Shown here: one piece after another, positions 55,121 to 64,000 of the stretch | Layout of the letters: each line of letters begins with the position of its first letter | Position numbering within the stretch: the stretch's first letter is position 1 | Source of the DNA: Bin80 sp965208025 | GTDB taxonomy: Bacteria; Bacteroidota; Rhodothermia; Rhodothermales; Bin80 | Length of the DNA: 64,000 bases | Direction: 5' to 3' | Assembly: GCA_965208025.1 (NCBI GenBank) | Contig: OZ242302.1 | Span: 930,001-994,000 of the forward strand | The notes under the pieces: model-generated | Databases searched by the model: none | The model's input: only the letters and a program-made list of their open reading frames with translations | Told to the model about the DNA's origin: nothing | Translations under genes and position numbers: made by a program

Positions 55121-58100
55121 CTACAAATCAAACCGAGTTGGCCGAAAAAACCGAAGGTTTCCACCGCTGAGTGCTACCACGATGAGGCGTCCCTCATTGG
55201 TGCGAACGATTTCAATCGCACGAACCTCGCCATCGGTTTGAAATCCGCTGCTGATCGCAGGCATATCAATGAGATGATGGATGGAATCCTGTCGAATTAC
55301 GACGCCATAGCCTGCATCGTAGCGCCCTGCCTGAGGCGTTGCAGCGTAGAGGTTGCCACCTGTAAGGATTTCGGATACACCATCCGAATCAATATCCTCA
55401 ACCAAAATTGCGTGCATAGGAGTCCATTGGGCACGAACTGGCAGCGGTTCAACCCGAAAAGAGCTATCATGCTGGTTCCACGCAATGACAGATGCTAGTT
55501 GCTCTACGAAATAATGAGTAGCCTTATTCAATTCAGCACCAAATAAATCATGAACTGTCTTTTTGGCATAGGCTTCAAAAGGATCCATGAGTGGAGCGAG
55601 ATGAGGGAGTCGTTGAAAAATTTGCTGAAGCTCTCCCTGCCCCATCCCCATATAGTGGCGTACAATGAACGGGGAGAGTCCAAAGTGTAAAAGTAATTGC
55701 TCTCGGAGTGCAAATGGCCATGGCCCTCCCTCTGAATCGTAGCCAGTGATGATTTGATCAAGCTGTCCGTTTTGATCAAAATCATGGATCCACATTTCTA
55801 CAGGATGTTTGCTGCCTGCCTTGAAACGTGAGTTGATCCCATGATTCCCAGCGATGATGTCAATGGCTCCATCAAGATTCACATCGGCAAGTTGAACGGA
55901 CTGCCACCACCCAGATAAGCCTCTTAAACGTGACTGAGTTGGATCCGAGCGCTTTAAGATCCCATCTTGACTCATAAAAATCGTGATTGGTATCCATTCA
56001 CCTACCACAACCAGATCTGAGTATCCATCTTGGTTCAAGTCTCCCCACTGAGCGTCCGTGATACCTGCAGCGTTCAACTCGGAGTTCATGACTTCTGGAA
56101 TCAGTCGATCGGTCACATCTTGAAACTCCCCTGCCCCATGATTCTCTAAGAGTATACCCCCAACCAATTCTCCATAGGTTGCTCCATGACGAATCCCGAT
56201 AAATAGATCCTGATCACCATCCGCATCCATATCAGTTGAGCGAACCACTCCCGTATGGAAGTTCATATCCCTTGAAGTGGTTACTTGGTACTCAAAAGGG
56301 ACCAATTCTCCGAGTGCATCAAGAGAATAGATGCGGTCTGTAAGTAATGAATTTCCTGAGGGAATCTCACTGCTACCACTTGCAACATATAATTCTGGAA
56401 TCTGATCTCCATTGAGATCCGTCCATACACAATCAACATCCTCTGACTCTCTGTCCTGTTCAAGAATCGGTTGATATGTTTGAACAAAGCGCATTTCATC
56501 CTCAGCCCTGAACAGAGCCCCTGGTTGCCCTTTCCCCCCGCCGACATACAGTTCGTCTTGACCATCCCCATTTAAGTCTGTACCGCAGAGCGGTGGGCCC
56601 TCAGTGGATCTCATATGGTACAGAAGTGGGGAACTCCGAAAATCATCATACGGCAGTTCTCTGTGTGTCCAATTCAGATCAATTTCGCTGGAAATATCCT
56701 CCAACAAGGGTAGATTCTGAACATCAGGTGAATCCTGAGTTGAGAGCAGATGGGCGAAAGGTTGAATCGCAGTAGGATTCTGGAAAGGAAATTTCTGCTC
56801 CATGAGCGATGATTCATGCTCTACTATTTCTATGTATTGGCGCGTCTTCACCTGGGTCTGGATTGTCAATTGACCACTAGGCCAACGGACAATTACGGTG
56901 TCCAATAGCTGAACCCCGGTTCCAAGACCGAGCATGAGTACAGGATCTATTGAGGACTGAAACCCTCGTTGGGGCATCTGCTCAATGTACCACAGTTGAT
57001 CTTGATGAACGACCTCCACTTGTGCTCCTACCCCTTGAGGGTTTGGGGATTGCCCCAGCAACCGAATTCCAAGCCAACTACGCTCTGGAAACTGCTCTGC
57101 GGCCCTGCTACGATAGACGAAGGGTTCCATGTTGACATTGTTCACGACAAGGTCAAGATCCCCGTCCTGATCCAGGTCGCCGTAGGCGGCACCGCTTGAA
57201 AAGCCCGGGGTATCTACCCCCCAGTCAACTGCCTGATCAATGAACCGCATCCTACCCAGATTTTCAAATAGATGATTAGAGGTCGGAGTGCTGGGCATCA
57301 TTTCAACGAGTCTCCGAATATAATCTGGTCCTCCCGGACCTCCTGCTGCTAAACGACTGGAGGCCATCAGAAGATCTTTGTCGCTGACATCCTTGAAAAA
57401 ACCATTTGGCACGAAAATATCTCGATAGCCATCCAAATTAAAATCTGCAAGGAGAGCACTCCAACTCCAATCGGTTGCCTCTACACCTGCATAGCGACCA
57501 ATCTCGCTGAATGTGCCATCAGCATTATTGTAGTGAAGTGTATTTCGAAGATATTTTCGATGGTATCCTAACTGGATCTCCTCTTGCAGTTTTCGCCATT
57601 CAATATAATTGGAGACGCGCTTGATTCGGCTCTCCACAGCGGGAAGCATGTCTGATATAAATATCTCTGGAGCTCCATCATTATCAAGGTCGGCAATATC
57701 CCCACCCATTGATGTGGTACTGATGCTTGGAAGCATGGTCTCCAAGGACTCCACAAAGGTTCCATCACATTGATTCATATACAGATAATCCCGTTCAAAG
57801 AAATCATTTGAAATATACAGATCCATGCACCCATCACGGTTCAGATCCCCTGCTGTGGCACCTAAACCAAAACCCACTTCCGAACTATAGATGCCCGCAG
57901 CCTGTGTCACATCTACAAATGACTCCCCGTCGTTACGATAAAGCCGATCACCTCCCTCAAGTGACAGACTGTTGCGATCTATCAGGGTAGGATCGTATGC
58001 ACTGATTGGTTGAGAATGGAAATTGTTTACTACATAGACATCTAGTAATCCATCCAGGTCATAGTCAAAAAATACTGCATGGATTGAATGGCCAAGATCC

Positions 58101-58624
58101 GCTAGTCCGTAGTCTTGGGATCGCTCTGTAAAGGTTCCGTCTCCATTGTTGATAAACAACTCATTCGCCCGAAACTCTGCCTGAATCGCACCAGAATTCG
58201 TAACATAGAGATCCAGGTGACCATCCGCGTTAATATCTACAACACTGACTCCTGTAGACCAGGGGTAGGATCCTTGTATTCCAGAAGTACTTGCGACTTC
58301 TTCAAAAACGAAATCCCCTCGGTTCAAATACAATTGATTCCGATGCTGATTACTGACGAAATAGATATCAAGCCTGCCATCTTGATCAAAATCTGCCAGT
58401 GCCACACCTCCACCGGCATAGAAATTATTATAGGAATAGATATTCAGCGAATCTGTAAAGGTGAGATCATTGGAAAACATAATCCCCGAATGTTCGGAGG
58501 AGATCCTTTCAAAAAGTGTTTGCTGTGAGTTTGACCCTCCACACCCGACAAGACAGATCAATGCTGTTGTCAGAACTATCCTATGGACAGCAGACGGGGT
58601 TGCATTCCTGGAATAATGAGACAT
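55121..58624 (-). CDS. FG-GAP/VCBS-repeat lipoprotein with ASPIC/UnbV domain (CRTAC1-like)
   Basis: 1167 aa from ATG 58624. The signal peptide ends in a lipobox (TTALICLVGC), so the protein should be lipid-anchored. Many DxDxDGxxDL blades follow (ALADFDQDGRLDIYFVS, VVDINADGHLDLYVTN, AGDLNRDGCMDLYISN, ALLADFNLDGYRDIFVPN and others), forming one or two beta-propellers. The ASPIC/UnbV segment (WLGIRLLGQSPNPQGVGAQV, MLGLGTG, VRWPSGQLTIQT) is at about 540-625. A second set of blades fills the C-terminal half. The longer frame to 58675 adds 17 poorly plausible residues. It lies downstream of the SusC/SusD genes, a frequent arrangement in this phylum. It is likely a surface polymer- or glycan-binding protein (inference). 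Confidence 0.9.
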   Translation of the reverse strand: MSHYSRNATPSAVHRIVLTTALICLVGCGGSNSQQTLFERISSEHSGIMFSNDLTFTDSLNIYSYNNFYAGGGVALADFDQDGRLDIYFVSNQHRNQLYLNRGDFVFEEVASTSGIQGSYPWSTGVSVVDINADGHLDLYVTNSGAIQAEFRANELFINNGDGTFTERSQDYGLADLGHSIHAVFFDYDLDGLLDVYVVNNFHSQPISAYDPTLIDRNSLSLEGGDRLYRNDGESFVDVTQAAGIYSSEVGFGLGATAGDLNRDGCMDLYISNDFFERDYLYMNQCDGTFVESLETMLPSISTTSMGGDIADLDNDGAPEIFISDMLPAVESRIKRVSNYIEWRKLQEEIQLGYHRKYLRNTLHYNNADGTFSEIGRYAGVEATDWSWSALLADFNLDGYRDIFVPNGFFKDVSDKDLLMASSRLAAGGPGGPDYIRRLVEMMPSTPTSNHLFENLGRMRFIDQAVDWGVDTPGFSSGAAYGDLDQDGDLDLVVNNVNMEPFVYRSRAAEQFPERSWLGIRLLGQSPNPQGVGAQVEVVHQDQLWYIEQMPQRGFQSSIDPVLMLGLGTGVQLLDTVIVRWPSGQLTIQTQVKTRQYIEIVEHESSLMEQKFPFQNPTAIQPFAHLLSTQDSPDVQNLPLLEDISSEIDLNWTHRELPYDDFRSSPLLYHMRSTEGPPLCGTDLNGDGQDELYVGGGKGQPGALFRAEDEMRFVQTYQPILEQDRESEDVDCVWTDLNGDQIPELYVASGSSEIPSGNSLLTDRIYSLDALGELVPFEYQVTTSRDMNFHTGVVRSTDMDADGDQDLFIGIRHGATYGELVGGILLENHGAGEFQDVTDRLIPEVMNSELNAAGITDAQWGDLNQDGYSDLVVVGEWIPITIFMSQDGILKRSDPTQSRLRGLSGWWQSVQLADVNLDGAIDIIAGNHGINSRFKAGSKHPVEMWIHDFDQNGQLDQIITGYDSEGGPWPFALREQLLLHFGLSPFIVRHYMGMGQGELQQIFQRLPHLAPLMDPFEAYAKKTVHDLFGAELNKATHYFVEQLASVIAWNQHDSSFRVEPLPVRAQWTPMHAILVEDIDSDGVSEILTGGNLYAATPQAGRYDAGYGVVIRQDSIHHLIDMPAISSGFQTDGEVRAIEIVRTNEGRLIVVALSGGNLRFFRPTRFDL

Positions 58625-58871
58625 GCTCCCAAAGAGATCAGTAGTTATTATGAGTATGCCTAGCATACGTTGCAATTGTTTTCTGCCCAGTAAGATAACC
58701 CGAAGAGAAAATGATCAACGGCATGAACGAAATTTGCCCCTATCCCCGGTATCACCACGAGGATAGAGGCAAATTTGTACCCAATTCAAATTCAGCGAAT
58801 TAGGGAGGGTCCTTGCTGGAAGGATCCCAGAATATAATTAAGTATCTCGGCGAATAGAAAGGGATGTCTAC

Positions 58872-60467
58872 TTATTTTGCATCCCACCAAACTCGAGTGC
58901 CATTCTCATCAGCACCTCCCAATAGGGATACGGCAGCCTGCGTCGCTTCCCCATTGTCATCGTACTCACTACTTACAAAGGTCATCCGACGCATGACACC
59001 ATCCTCTGGTATGCTAGTATTTTGCGACTCAATGATGGGGTACAATTTCGGATAGCCCGTGCGACGATACTCGGTATATGCCTCCCATCCATCAGGATAA
59101 ATGGCCAACCATTTCTGGGTAATGATCTGCTCAAGCTGGCGTTCAACCGAACCACCCGTATCAAAAGCAACGGGAATATCACTTAGAGGCGGGGATGACC
59201 AGTCGTCATTTGGAGCTGAGGGAGGACTGGTTCCAGCGATATAAGCATCCACTGCGGCCATTTCGGCTCCCACACGGCTCTCGGTGAGAGACATCCGAAT
59301 TCCTTCCTCGTATAGATCCTTAGCCGATCCACCCATATTCCAACCTAGTGTAGCACCTTCCGCACGAAGCAGATAAACTTCGGCTGCACACATGATCCGA
59401 ATGGCGGGATTCGTTCCACCTCTATTTGGGGGGAGCCAATCCGCACCCATGTCAGAAAATTTACTGTTGATCACAGCACCTTTTTCAATTCGGGGTAACC
59501 CGTTCCTCATTCCTTCATAAGGACTTTCGTCGCCGTCGGAATCTCCATCAACTGAGGGACTGAAATATACTCCAATTCTTGGATCGTCGTACCCTTCCAA
59601 TAGACTTTCCATGGCAGAACTCATACGAAATTCTCCCCAGTTGGTAATCACATTGTAGGGATTACGAGAATTGTCAGTTGTCATCAGCATTGCATTATCA
59701 GAGTTATCCATCATGACTCCTGCAGCAACAGCTTTCTCCGCCTCGGATCTGGCAGTGCCTGGATCAGCATAACGGATACGAACAGCAAGGCGTAAGCGTA
59801 AAGAGTTTGCAAAGGTAATCCACTGATCCGCATTTCCATTAAATACCTGATCATGTCCACCAAAAACAGTGGCTCCGCGATTCTGACTCAACAAGGCGAC
59901 CGCTTCGTCCAGCGTTTGAAAGAAGTCCATATAAATATCCTGCTGCGAATCGTAGGGAACCGTGGTTTCTCCATTCCCAACCTGAGAATAAAGGACAGGT
60001 CCCCAATAATCCGACATTCTGTGATAGATTTGGACTCTCCAAATTTTGGCAACAGCATTCGGTAATTCAAGCCCCTCATTCTCCGTAGAGAAATCCTCAA
60101 CAAACGCAAGAGAACGAGCACCATTGCCGTAAAAATTCCGCCATGCACCATTGATCCATCTTCCCACTTCCACAAACTGATCCGAGTCAAAGTTTTCGGC
60201 CGTTGTGGCGAAATACTGAGAATACAGATCGCCGAACAGTGATTGTGCTAACTGGAAAGCTCCAGCGGATCCAAACATGCCATTGAATTGTGAGTGAGCA
60301 AACGACTGTCCCAAAAGTCCAACGTCAATGTTGCCTTCCGAGATTTGATGCGGCGGGGTATTGAGGCTCACGAAGTCATCTGTACAACTAGAGACAGTGA
60401 ACGTGAGCACGGTCATAAGTACAAATAGTACGACCCAATTTTTTGTGACGCGTGTAAATGTTTTCAT
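58872..60467 (-). CDS. SusD/RagB-like outer-membrane nutrient-binding lipoprotein
   Basis: 531 aa from ATG 60467, which has AAAAGGAT about 8 bases upstream. The signal peptide ends in a lipobox LTFTVSSC. The protein has SusD-like TPR-type helices: YHRMSDYWGPVLYSQVGNGE near residues 145-164, DIYMDFFQTLDEAVALLSQN, WITFANSLRLRLAVRIRYAD near 220, and the C-terminal LEQIITQKWLAIYPDGWEAY, typical of the SusD-like_2 group. SusD proteins cap the SusC pore and deliver ligand to it. It lies 43 bp after the SusC gene. No glycoside hydrolase is in the window, so the substrate class cannot be read off the locus. Confidence 0.93.
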   Translation of the reverse strand: MKTFTRVTKNWVVLFVLMTVLTFTVSSCTDDFVSLNTPPHQISEGNIDVGLLGQSFAHSQFNGMFGSAGAFQLAQSLFGDLYSQYFATTAENFDSDQFVEVGRWINGAWRNFYGNGARSLAFVEDFSTENEGLELPNAVAKIWRVQIYHRMSDYWGPVLYSQVGNGETTVPYDSQQDIYMDFFQTLDEAVALLSQNRGATVFGGHDQVFNGNADQWITFANSLRLRLAVRIRYADPGTARSEAEKAVAAGVMMDNSDNAMLMTTDNSRNPYNVITNWGEFRMSSAMESLLEGYDDPRIGVYFSPSVDGDSDGDESPYEGMRNGLPRIEKGAVINSKFSDMGADWLPPNRGGTNPAIRIMCAAEVYLLRAEGATLGWNMGGSAKDLYEEGIRMSLTESRVGAEMAAVDAYIAGTSPPSAPNDDWSSPPLSDIPVAFDTGGSVERQLEQIITQKWLAIYPDGWEAYTEYRRTGYPKLYPIIESQNTSIPEDGVMRRMTFVSSEYDDNGEATQAAVSLLGGADENGTRVWWDAK

Positions 60468-60510
60468 AATAATATCCTTTTGATTCGGATGATTTTGTCG
60501 ATGTGGAGTA

Positions 60511-63500
60511 CTAGTAGTCAATGGAAAGATTGAAGCCAATAGAGCGAGATGAAGGAGGTGCAAACGAATCAAATCCTTCAGCCGTCTTTCCAGTGCTAAT
60601 CAACACATCGGGGTCAATATTCTCAGAAGCCCTGTGAATATAGAGAAGATTTCGGCCTACAAGAGACAATCTCATACCCGAAATCGGTACGTTCCCGAAT
60701 AGCGATGGGGAAAAATTGTATCCAAGTGTGAATTCACGGACACGTGTGTTGGTGGCATCCACTACAAATGCTTCCCCTACGGGGGCATTACGACCACCCA
60801 CAGCTCTCCAATAAGTTTCAGCATTCATTGGAATATTGTTCGGCGTACCATCTTCAAGGACGGCCGTTTCATGCGACCAGAAGTTGTCGCCGAAAATTAA
60901 GCCTCCTTCGCGACCTTGAAGAGTCTCAGCCGTCACTCCATCAGCATAGAGGATCGCATTCGTAAGTGATGTGATCGTTCCACCTTGACGATGATCAATT
61001 AGAACACTTGCATCCCAATTCATCCAGGAAAATGAGAGAGCCACACTTCCAAGCCAATCGGGATTATAGTTGGCAACCAGCACATCATTACCAGAGGTGA
61101 CTCTGGGAACCCCATTATCGCCAACAATAATTCGTCCATTGGGATTCATAGGATTGTCCTCGCTAATGGGTTGGTTTGGATCCATGGCCTCACGGAGAAA
61201 GCCACGAGAGTAGACCGTTCCAAACTCTTCACCTTCCTCAATAAAATACTGACGCAGAAAATCCCCCCCTACGCGCAGACGAGGCCGCTGCTCCGAAATA
61301 CTCTCCACTTTATTCGTGTTCTGTGAGAAATTAATGTCCAAGTTTACTGTGGCATCGTCAGTACGTAAGGGAATCGCATTCAACATTAACTCAATCCCTG
61401 AATTGCGAACATCCCCTCCGTTCGTAAATAGATTGGCAGCACCAGATCCGAGAGGTAGAGCGACTGTGAAGAGTTGATTTTGGGTTCGCGTATCATAGTA
61501 CGTTGCATCAAATCCAAGTCGGCTTTGGAGAAAGCGCATATCAAGACCAATCTCAATTGATTGAGTCTCTTCGGGTACCAATTCTTCGTTAGGAAGCGTA
61601 CCACTCAAGCTAAGGAATCCATTCATCCCACCACTACGTAGAGATGCGGTTCGCAGTAAACGGAAGGGGGATGTACTGTTCCCTACCTGTGCATAAGAAG
61701 CACGGAACCGCCAAAAACTGATTGCGTCGGGAACGGCCAAGAGTTCAGACATGACCGCAGAAACACCAATTGAAGGATAGAAATATGACCAGTTATCCTC
61801 CGGAAGGGTTGAGCTCCAGTCATTTCGACCCGTCAGATCAATGTATAGAGCATCGTTCCATCCTATTTTTGCGAAAGCGTAGACCGAATTAATATCAACG
61901 GGAGACCCAACCCCTTGGGAGGCACTCACCAGTTGCGTGTTTGAAAGGGTAAAAAAGTTTTCTACGGTGAGTGCTCGGCCAGTATTCGCATTCAAGGAGG
62001 TACTACGCCTTTGTTGCATATTTCCTCCAACATTTATATCAAATTCAATCCCAGCATCTGGTAGAGTTTCACGGAATGAGAGGAGGGCATCACCATTAAA
62101 TACATGGGAATTACCCTTACTGAGGAAGTATCTCCCATTCTGTGCAATGATATAGCTGTCAGCATACAGGGTTCTTGTACCATCCCCTGCGTTTCCGTCA
62201 AAGGATCCGCGAACCATTAGAGATAGTCCATCAATCAGTTCCAATGTGGCAGAACCTAACAGAATAATGCGGTCATTCGTACCTGTACGCAGATTCCGGT
62301 TCAAGGTCCAGTAGGGATTCGCTCCTCCATTTGAGCCTGGCACCCAGTAATTCTGTCTGCGCCGTCCAGTCTCCGTAAAGTACTCAAATTCCTCAGCATC
62401 TTCTGTCCGAATATTACGAGGCAACCGATAGGCATGACGCATCGGATTCGCAAAATTCTCTCCAGTATCCAACCGATTCGCAAGATCCGTACGGATGTAA
62501 TTTAGCTTTCCGTCAATTGAGAGACGTGAACCTGGCTGGGCAGTTACGCGAACCTGAGCATTGTGACGTTGCAATGTATTGCCAGGTACTATCCCGCGAG
62601 CATCGGTGTATCCGTAAGAAAAATATCCTTGAACCGATTCGGATCCGACGTTAATGGAGAGGTTTGATGCCGATTGGTAACCGTTCTGGAATACATCCGC
62701 AACATTATTCGGTTGAGGACTAAGGTTGTACGTTCCAGCCTCGGCCTCAGATACACCAGGTGTCCAGCGTGGTACAGCCTGATTTTCCATTCTGGGACCC
62801 CAGGAGAACTCAGAATTTCTCTGGTAAACACCTCCACTTCCCTGAGCATATTCATTCTGAAATTCGGTCAGGATCAGAGGTTGCTGGGTCGTCAGATTGG
62901 TGCTGAAGCGAGCACGTACGGTTCCTGCACTACCAGTATTGGTGGTGATGATGATCGCTCCATTCTGTGCAGCACTTCCGTAAAGTGCCGCAGCATTCGC
63001 ACCTTTGAGAACTGAAATATTGGCAATATCGTTCTGATTAAGATTACTTATATCTCCGCGAATCGGGACTCCATCAATGACATACAACGGCTGGCTACTT
63101 CCGCTGATGGAACGATTACCGCGAAGAATCAATCGTGTCTGCCCCCCAAGTCCGTTACCCTGTTGATTCACAGAAAGACCGGCAACCCGTCCTGCAAGCG
63201 AAAATGCTACATTCAATTCGCGTGCTTGGGCTAATTCGGTAGGGCTGATCGTTTGTGTGCCTGTGGTAATTGATCTTTCTGCTCGTTCCACACCAAGAGC
63301 CGTCACGACAAGGCCACCTAATTCAAGTGTCTCCTCAATAAGCACAATATCAACTTCAGTCGTTTGATTGGCCATCACCATCACGTTCGCAATTTCTTGG
63401 GTAGCAAAACCAACAAAAGATGCAACAATTGCATACTCGCCTGGCTCAACGTTAGAAATCATATAATTTCCATCAATATCGGTTGTGGCCCCGATAGATG

Positions 63501-63663
63501 TTCCCACAATAACCACATTTACACCAGCAAGTGGATCCTCGGCTTCATCAACTACTGTTCCACCAATTTGCCCAGTTTGAGCAAATGCGTGCGTCGAAGG
63601 CAATAACAGTATGCCGAGAGTTACCGTTACAACCCAAAAATGGAAGCGTTTTCGTTTTCGCAT
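60511..63663 (-). CDS. SusC/RagA family TonB-linked outer-membrane transporter
   Basis: A 1050-aa transporter. The signal peptide is about 1-29 (HAFAQ) and the carboxypeptidase-D-regulatory-like domain about 32-115 (IGGTVVDEAEDPLAGVNVVI). The TonB-box/plug region has VVTALGVERAERSITTGTQT and the SusC-specific RVAGLSVNQQGNGLGGQTRL, ILRGNRSISGSSQPLYVIDG and NPNDIA-like NLNQNDIANISVLKGANAAA near 175-235. A long barrel follows, ending SIGFNLSIDY. It imports oligosaccharides or peptides with its SusD partner, energised by TonB. It is the first gene of the susC-susD-(ASPIC lipoprotein) group. Confidence 0.95.
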   Translation of the reverse strand: MRKRKRFHFWVVTVTLGILLLPSTHAFAQTGQIGGTVVDEAEDPLAGVNVVIVGTSIGATTDIDGNYMISNVEPGEYAIVASFVGFATQEIANVMVMANQTTEVDIVLIEETLELGGLVVTALGVERAERSITTGTQTISPTELAQARELNVAFSLAGRVAGLSVNQQGNGLGGQTRLILRGNRSISGSSQPLYVIDGVPIRGDISNLNQNDIANISVLKGANAAALYGSAAQNGAIIITTNTGSAGTVRARFSTNLTTQQPLILTEFQNEYAQGSGGVYQRNSEFSWGPRMENQAVPRWTPGVSEAEAGTYNLSPQPNNVADVFQNGYQSASNLSINVGSESVQGYFSYGYTDARGIVPGNTLQRHNAQVRVTAQPGSRLSIDGKLNYIRTDLANRLDTGENFANPMRHAYRLPRNIRTEDAEEFEYFTETGRRRQNYWVPGSNGGANPYWTLNRNLRTGTNDRIILLGSATLELIDGLSLMVRGSFDGNAGDGTRTLYADSYIIAQNGRYFLSKGNSHVFNGDALLSFRETLPDAGIEFDINVGGNMQQRRSTSLNANTGRALTVENFFTLSNTQLVSASQGVGSPVDINSVYAFAKIGWNDALYIDLTGRNDWSSTLPEDNWSYFYPSIGVSAVMSELLAVPDAISFWRFRASYAQVGNSTSPFRLLRTASLRSGGMNGFLSLSGTLPNEELVPEETQSIEIGLDMRFLQSRLGFDATYYDTRTQNQLFTVALPLGSGAANLFTNGGDVRNSGIELMLNAIPLRTDDATVNLDINFSQNTNKVESISEQRPRLRVGGDFLRQYFIEEGEEFGTVYSRGFLREAMDPNQPISEDNPMNPNGRIIVGDNGVPRVTSGNDVLVANYNPDWLGSVALSFSWMNWDASVLIDHRQGGTITSLTNAILYADGVTAETLQGREGGLIFGDNFWSHETAVLEDGTPNNIPMNAETYWRAVGGRNAPVGEAFVVDATNTRVREFTLGYNFSPSLFGNVPISGMRLSLVGRNLLYIHRASENIDPDVLISTGKTAEGFDSFAPPSSRSIGFNLSIDY

Positions 63664-64000
63664 GATTTACCTCAAAAAATTATAAGTTGTCCAGTGTAAT
63701 GATAAGAAAAAAAGTTTACTTCCCACATACCAATGGATTTTTTCTATAAATCATAATTCTGTATCAATTCCACTGTTGATTGACAAATGAAGTTTCCCTA
63801 TGATGATCAAAGAGCGAACTTGGATTTTCGGATTCCAGACCGCACGATGGTATGGATATCTTGCATATTGTTCGTAATCTTACTATAGATACAAAGGGTT
63901 AGATGAATCCTTGTTACTGTCCCACTTGAATGCATACATCAAAAACGCTGAAATGGGAGGATAATTTGCACTAAACTGATCAATTGAGTGGGCTGGCTAA
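63664..64000. other. Upstream region of the SusC gene, no supported gene
   Basis: 337 bp to the window edge. No frame in either direction carries a recognisable domain. It should hold the promoter of the susC operon, but I cannot identify a convincing -33/-7 pair or operator. Confidence 0.45.

Noticed and set aside
1..64000. CRISPR array, intact rRNA operon, intact tRNA genes, prophage or integrase genes
   Set aside because: No regularly spaced direct repeats and no intact RNA genes or phage structural genes were seen in reading both strands.

Overview
The window looks like chromosome from a Bacteroidota-type bacterium, most likely of the Rhodothermia/Balneolia side (inference). The evidence is: several proteins with Por/type IX secretion (T9SS) C-terminal sorting domains (NYPNPF-type motifs), a PorV/PorQ-family outer-membrane protein, a SusC/SusD pair, an ECF sigma/FecR/TonB-receptor cassette, a DUF3276 PUR-domain protein, bacillithiol synthesis (BshC) and a GWxTD-domain protein. 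Ribosome-binding sites are mostly weak or absent, as is usual in this group.

Layout. 1-585: start of an ALDH7-type aldehyde dehydrogenase, cut by the window edge. 740-4550: rpsA (with very long acidic extensions) and cmk. 4551-5450: 0.9 kb with no supported gene but a possible decayed tRNA-Ile. 5451-8987: secreted subtilisin-like protease with 13 leucine-rich repeats. 9124-10841: a Dph6-like ATP pyrophosphatase and a BtuF-like binding protein. 10842-11574: empty. 11575-23337: an almost gapless minus-strand run. In transcription order it is ECF sigma factor, FecR anti-sigma factor, FecA-like TonB receptor, DUF4249-like lipoprotein, recX, purine nucleoside phosphorylase, PUR protein, hisD, hisC, bifunctional nuclease and bshC.

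23699-36801 is an accessory (defence) island. A frameshifted ISNCY-like transposase remnant is followed by a two-gene type III-like restriction-modification system (mod and res, sharing one base). Across a divergent 481-bp intergenic region lies a two-gene plus-strand operon. It encodes a AAA/DUF4143 ATPase and a 1407-residue NACHT/STAND-like ATPase whose C-terminus carries what looks like a PD-(D/E)XK nuclease motif. The two genes are joined by an ATGA overlap. This pair is the best candidate here for an undescribed system.

36875-47749 is an envelope/secretion operon: FG-GAP repeat cargo, TonB receptor, a 1133-aa T9SS cargo protein, a PorV-like protein and a T9SS-targeted peptidoglycan amidase. 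47750-48388 holds a 317-bp ISL3-like element remnant with perfect 12-bp terminal inverted repeats. 48389-53028 is a tightly packed minus-strand housekeeping run (sugar epimerase, scpA, scpB, rluB-type pseudouridine synthase, guaB). 53147-54964 encodes a GWxTD protein on the plus strand. 55121-63663 is a SusC/SusD pair followed by a large FG-GAP/ASPIC (CRTAC1-like) lipoprotein. 63664-64000 has no supported gene.

All identifications come from reading motifs in translated sequence. No database search was possible.
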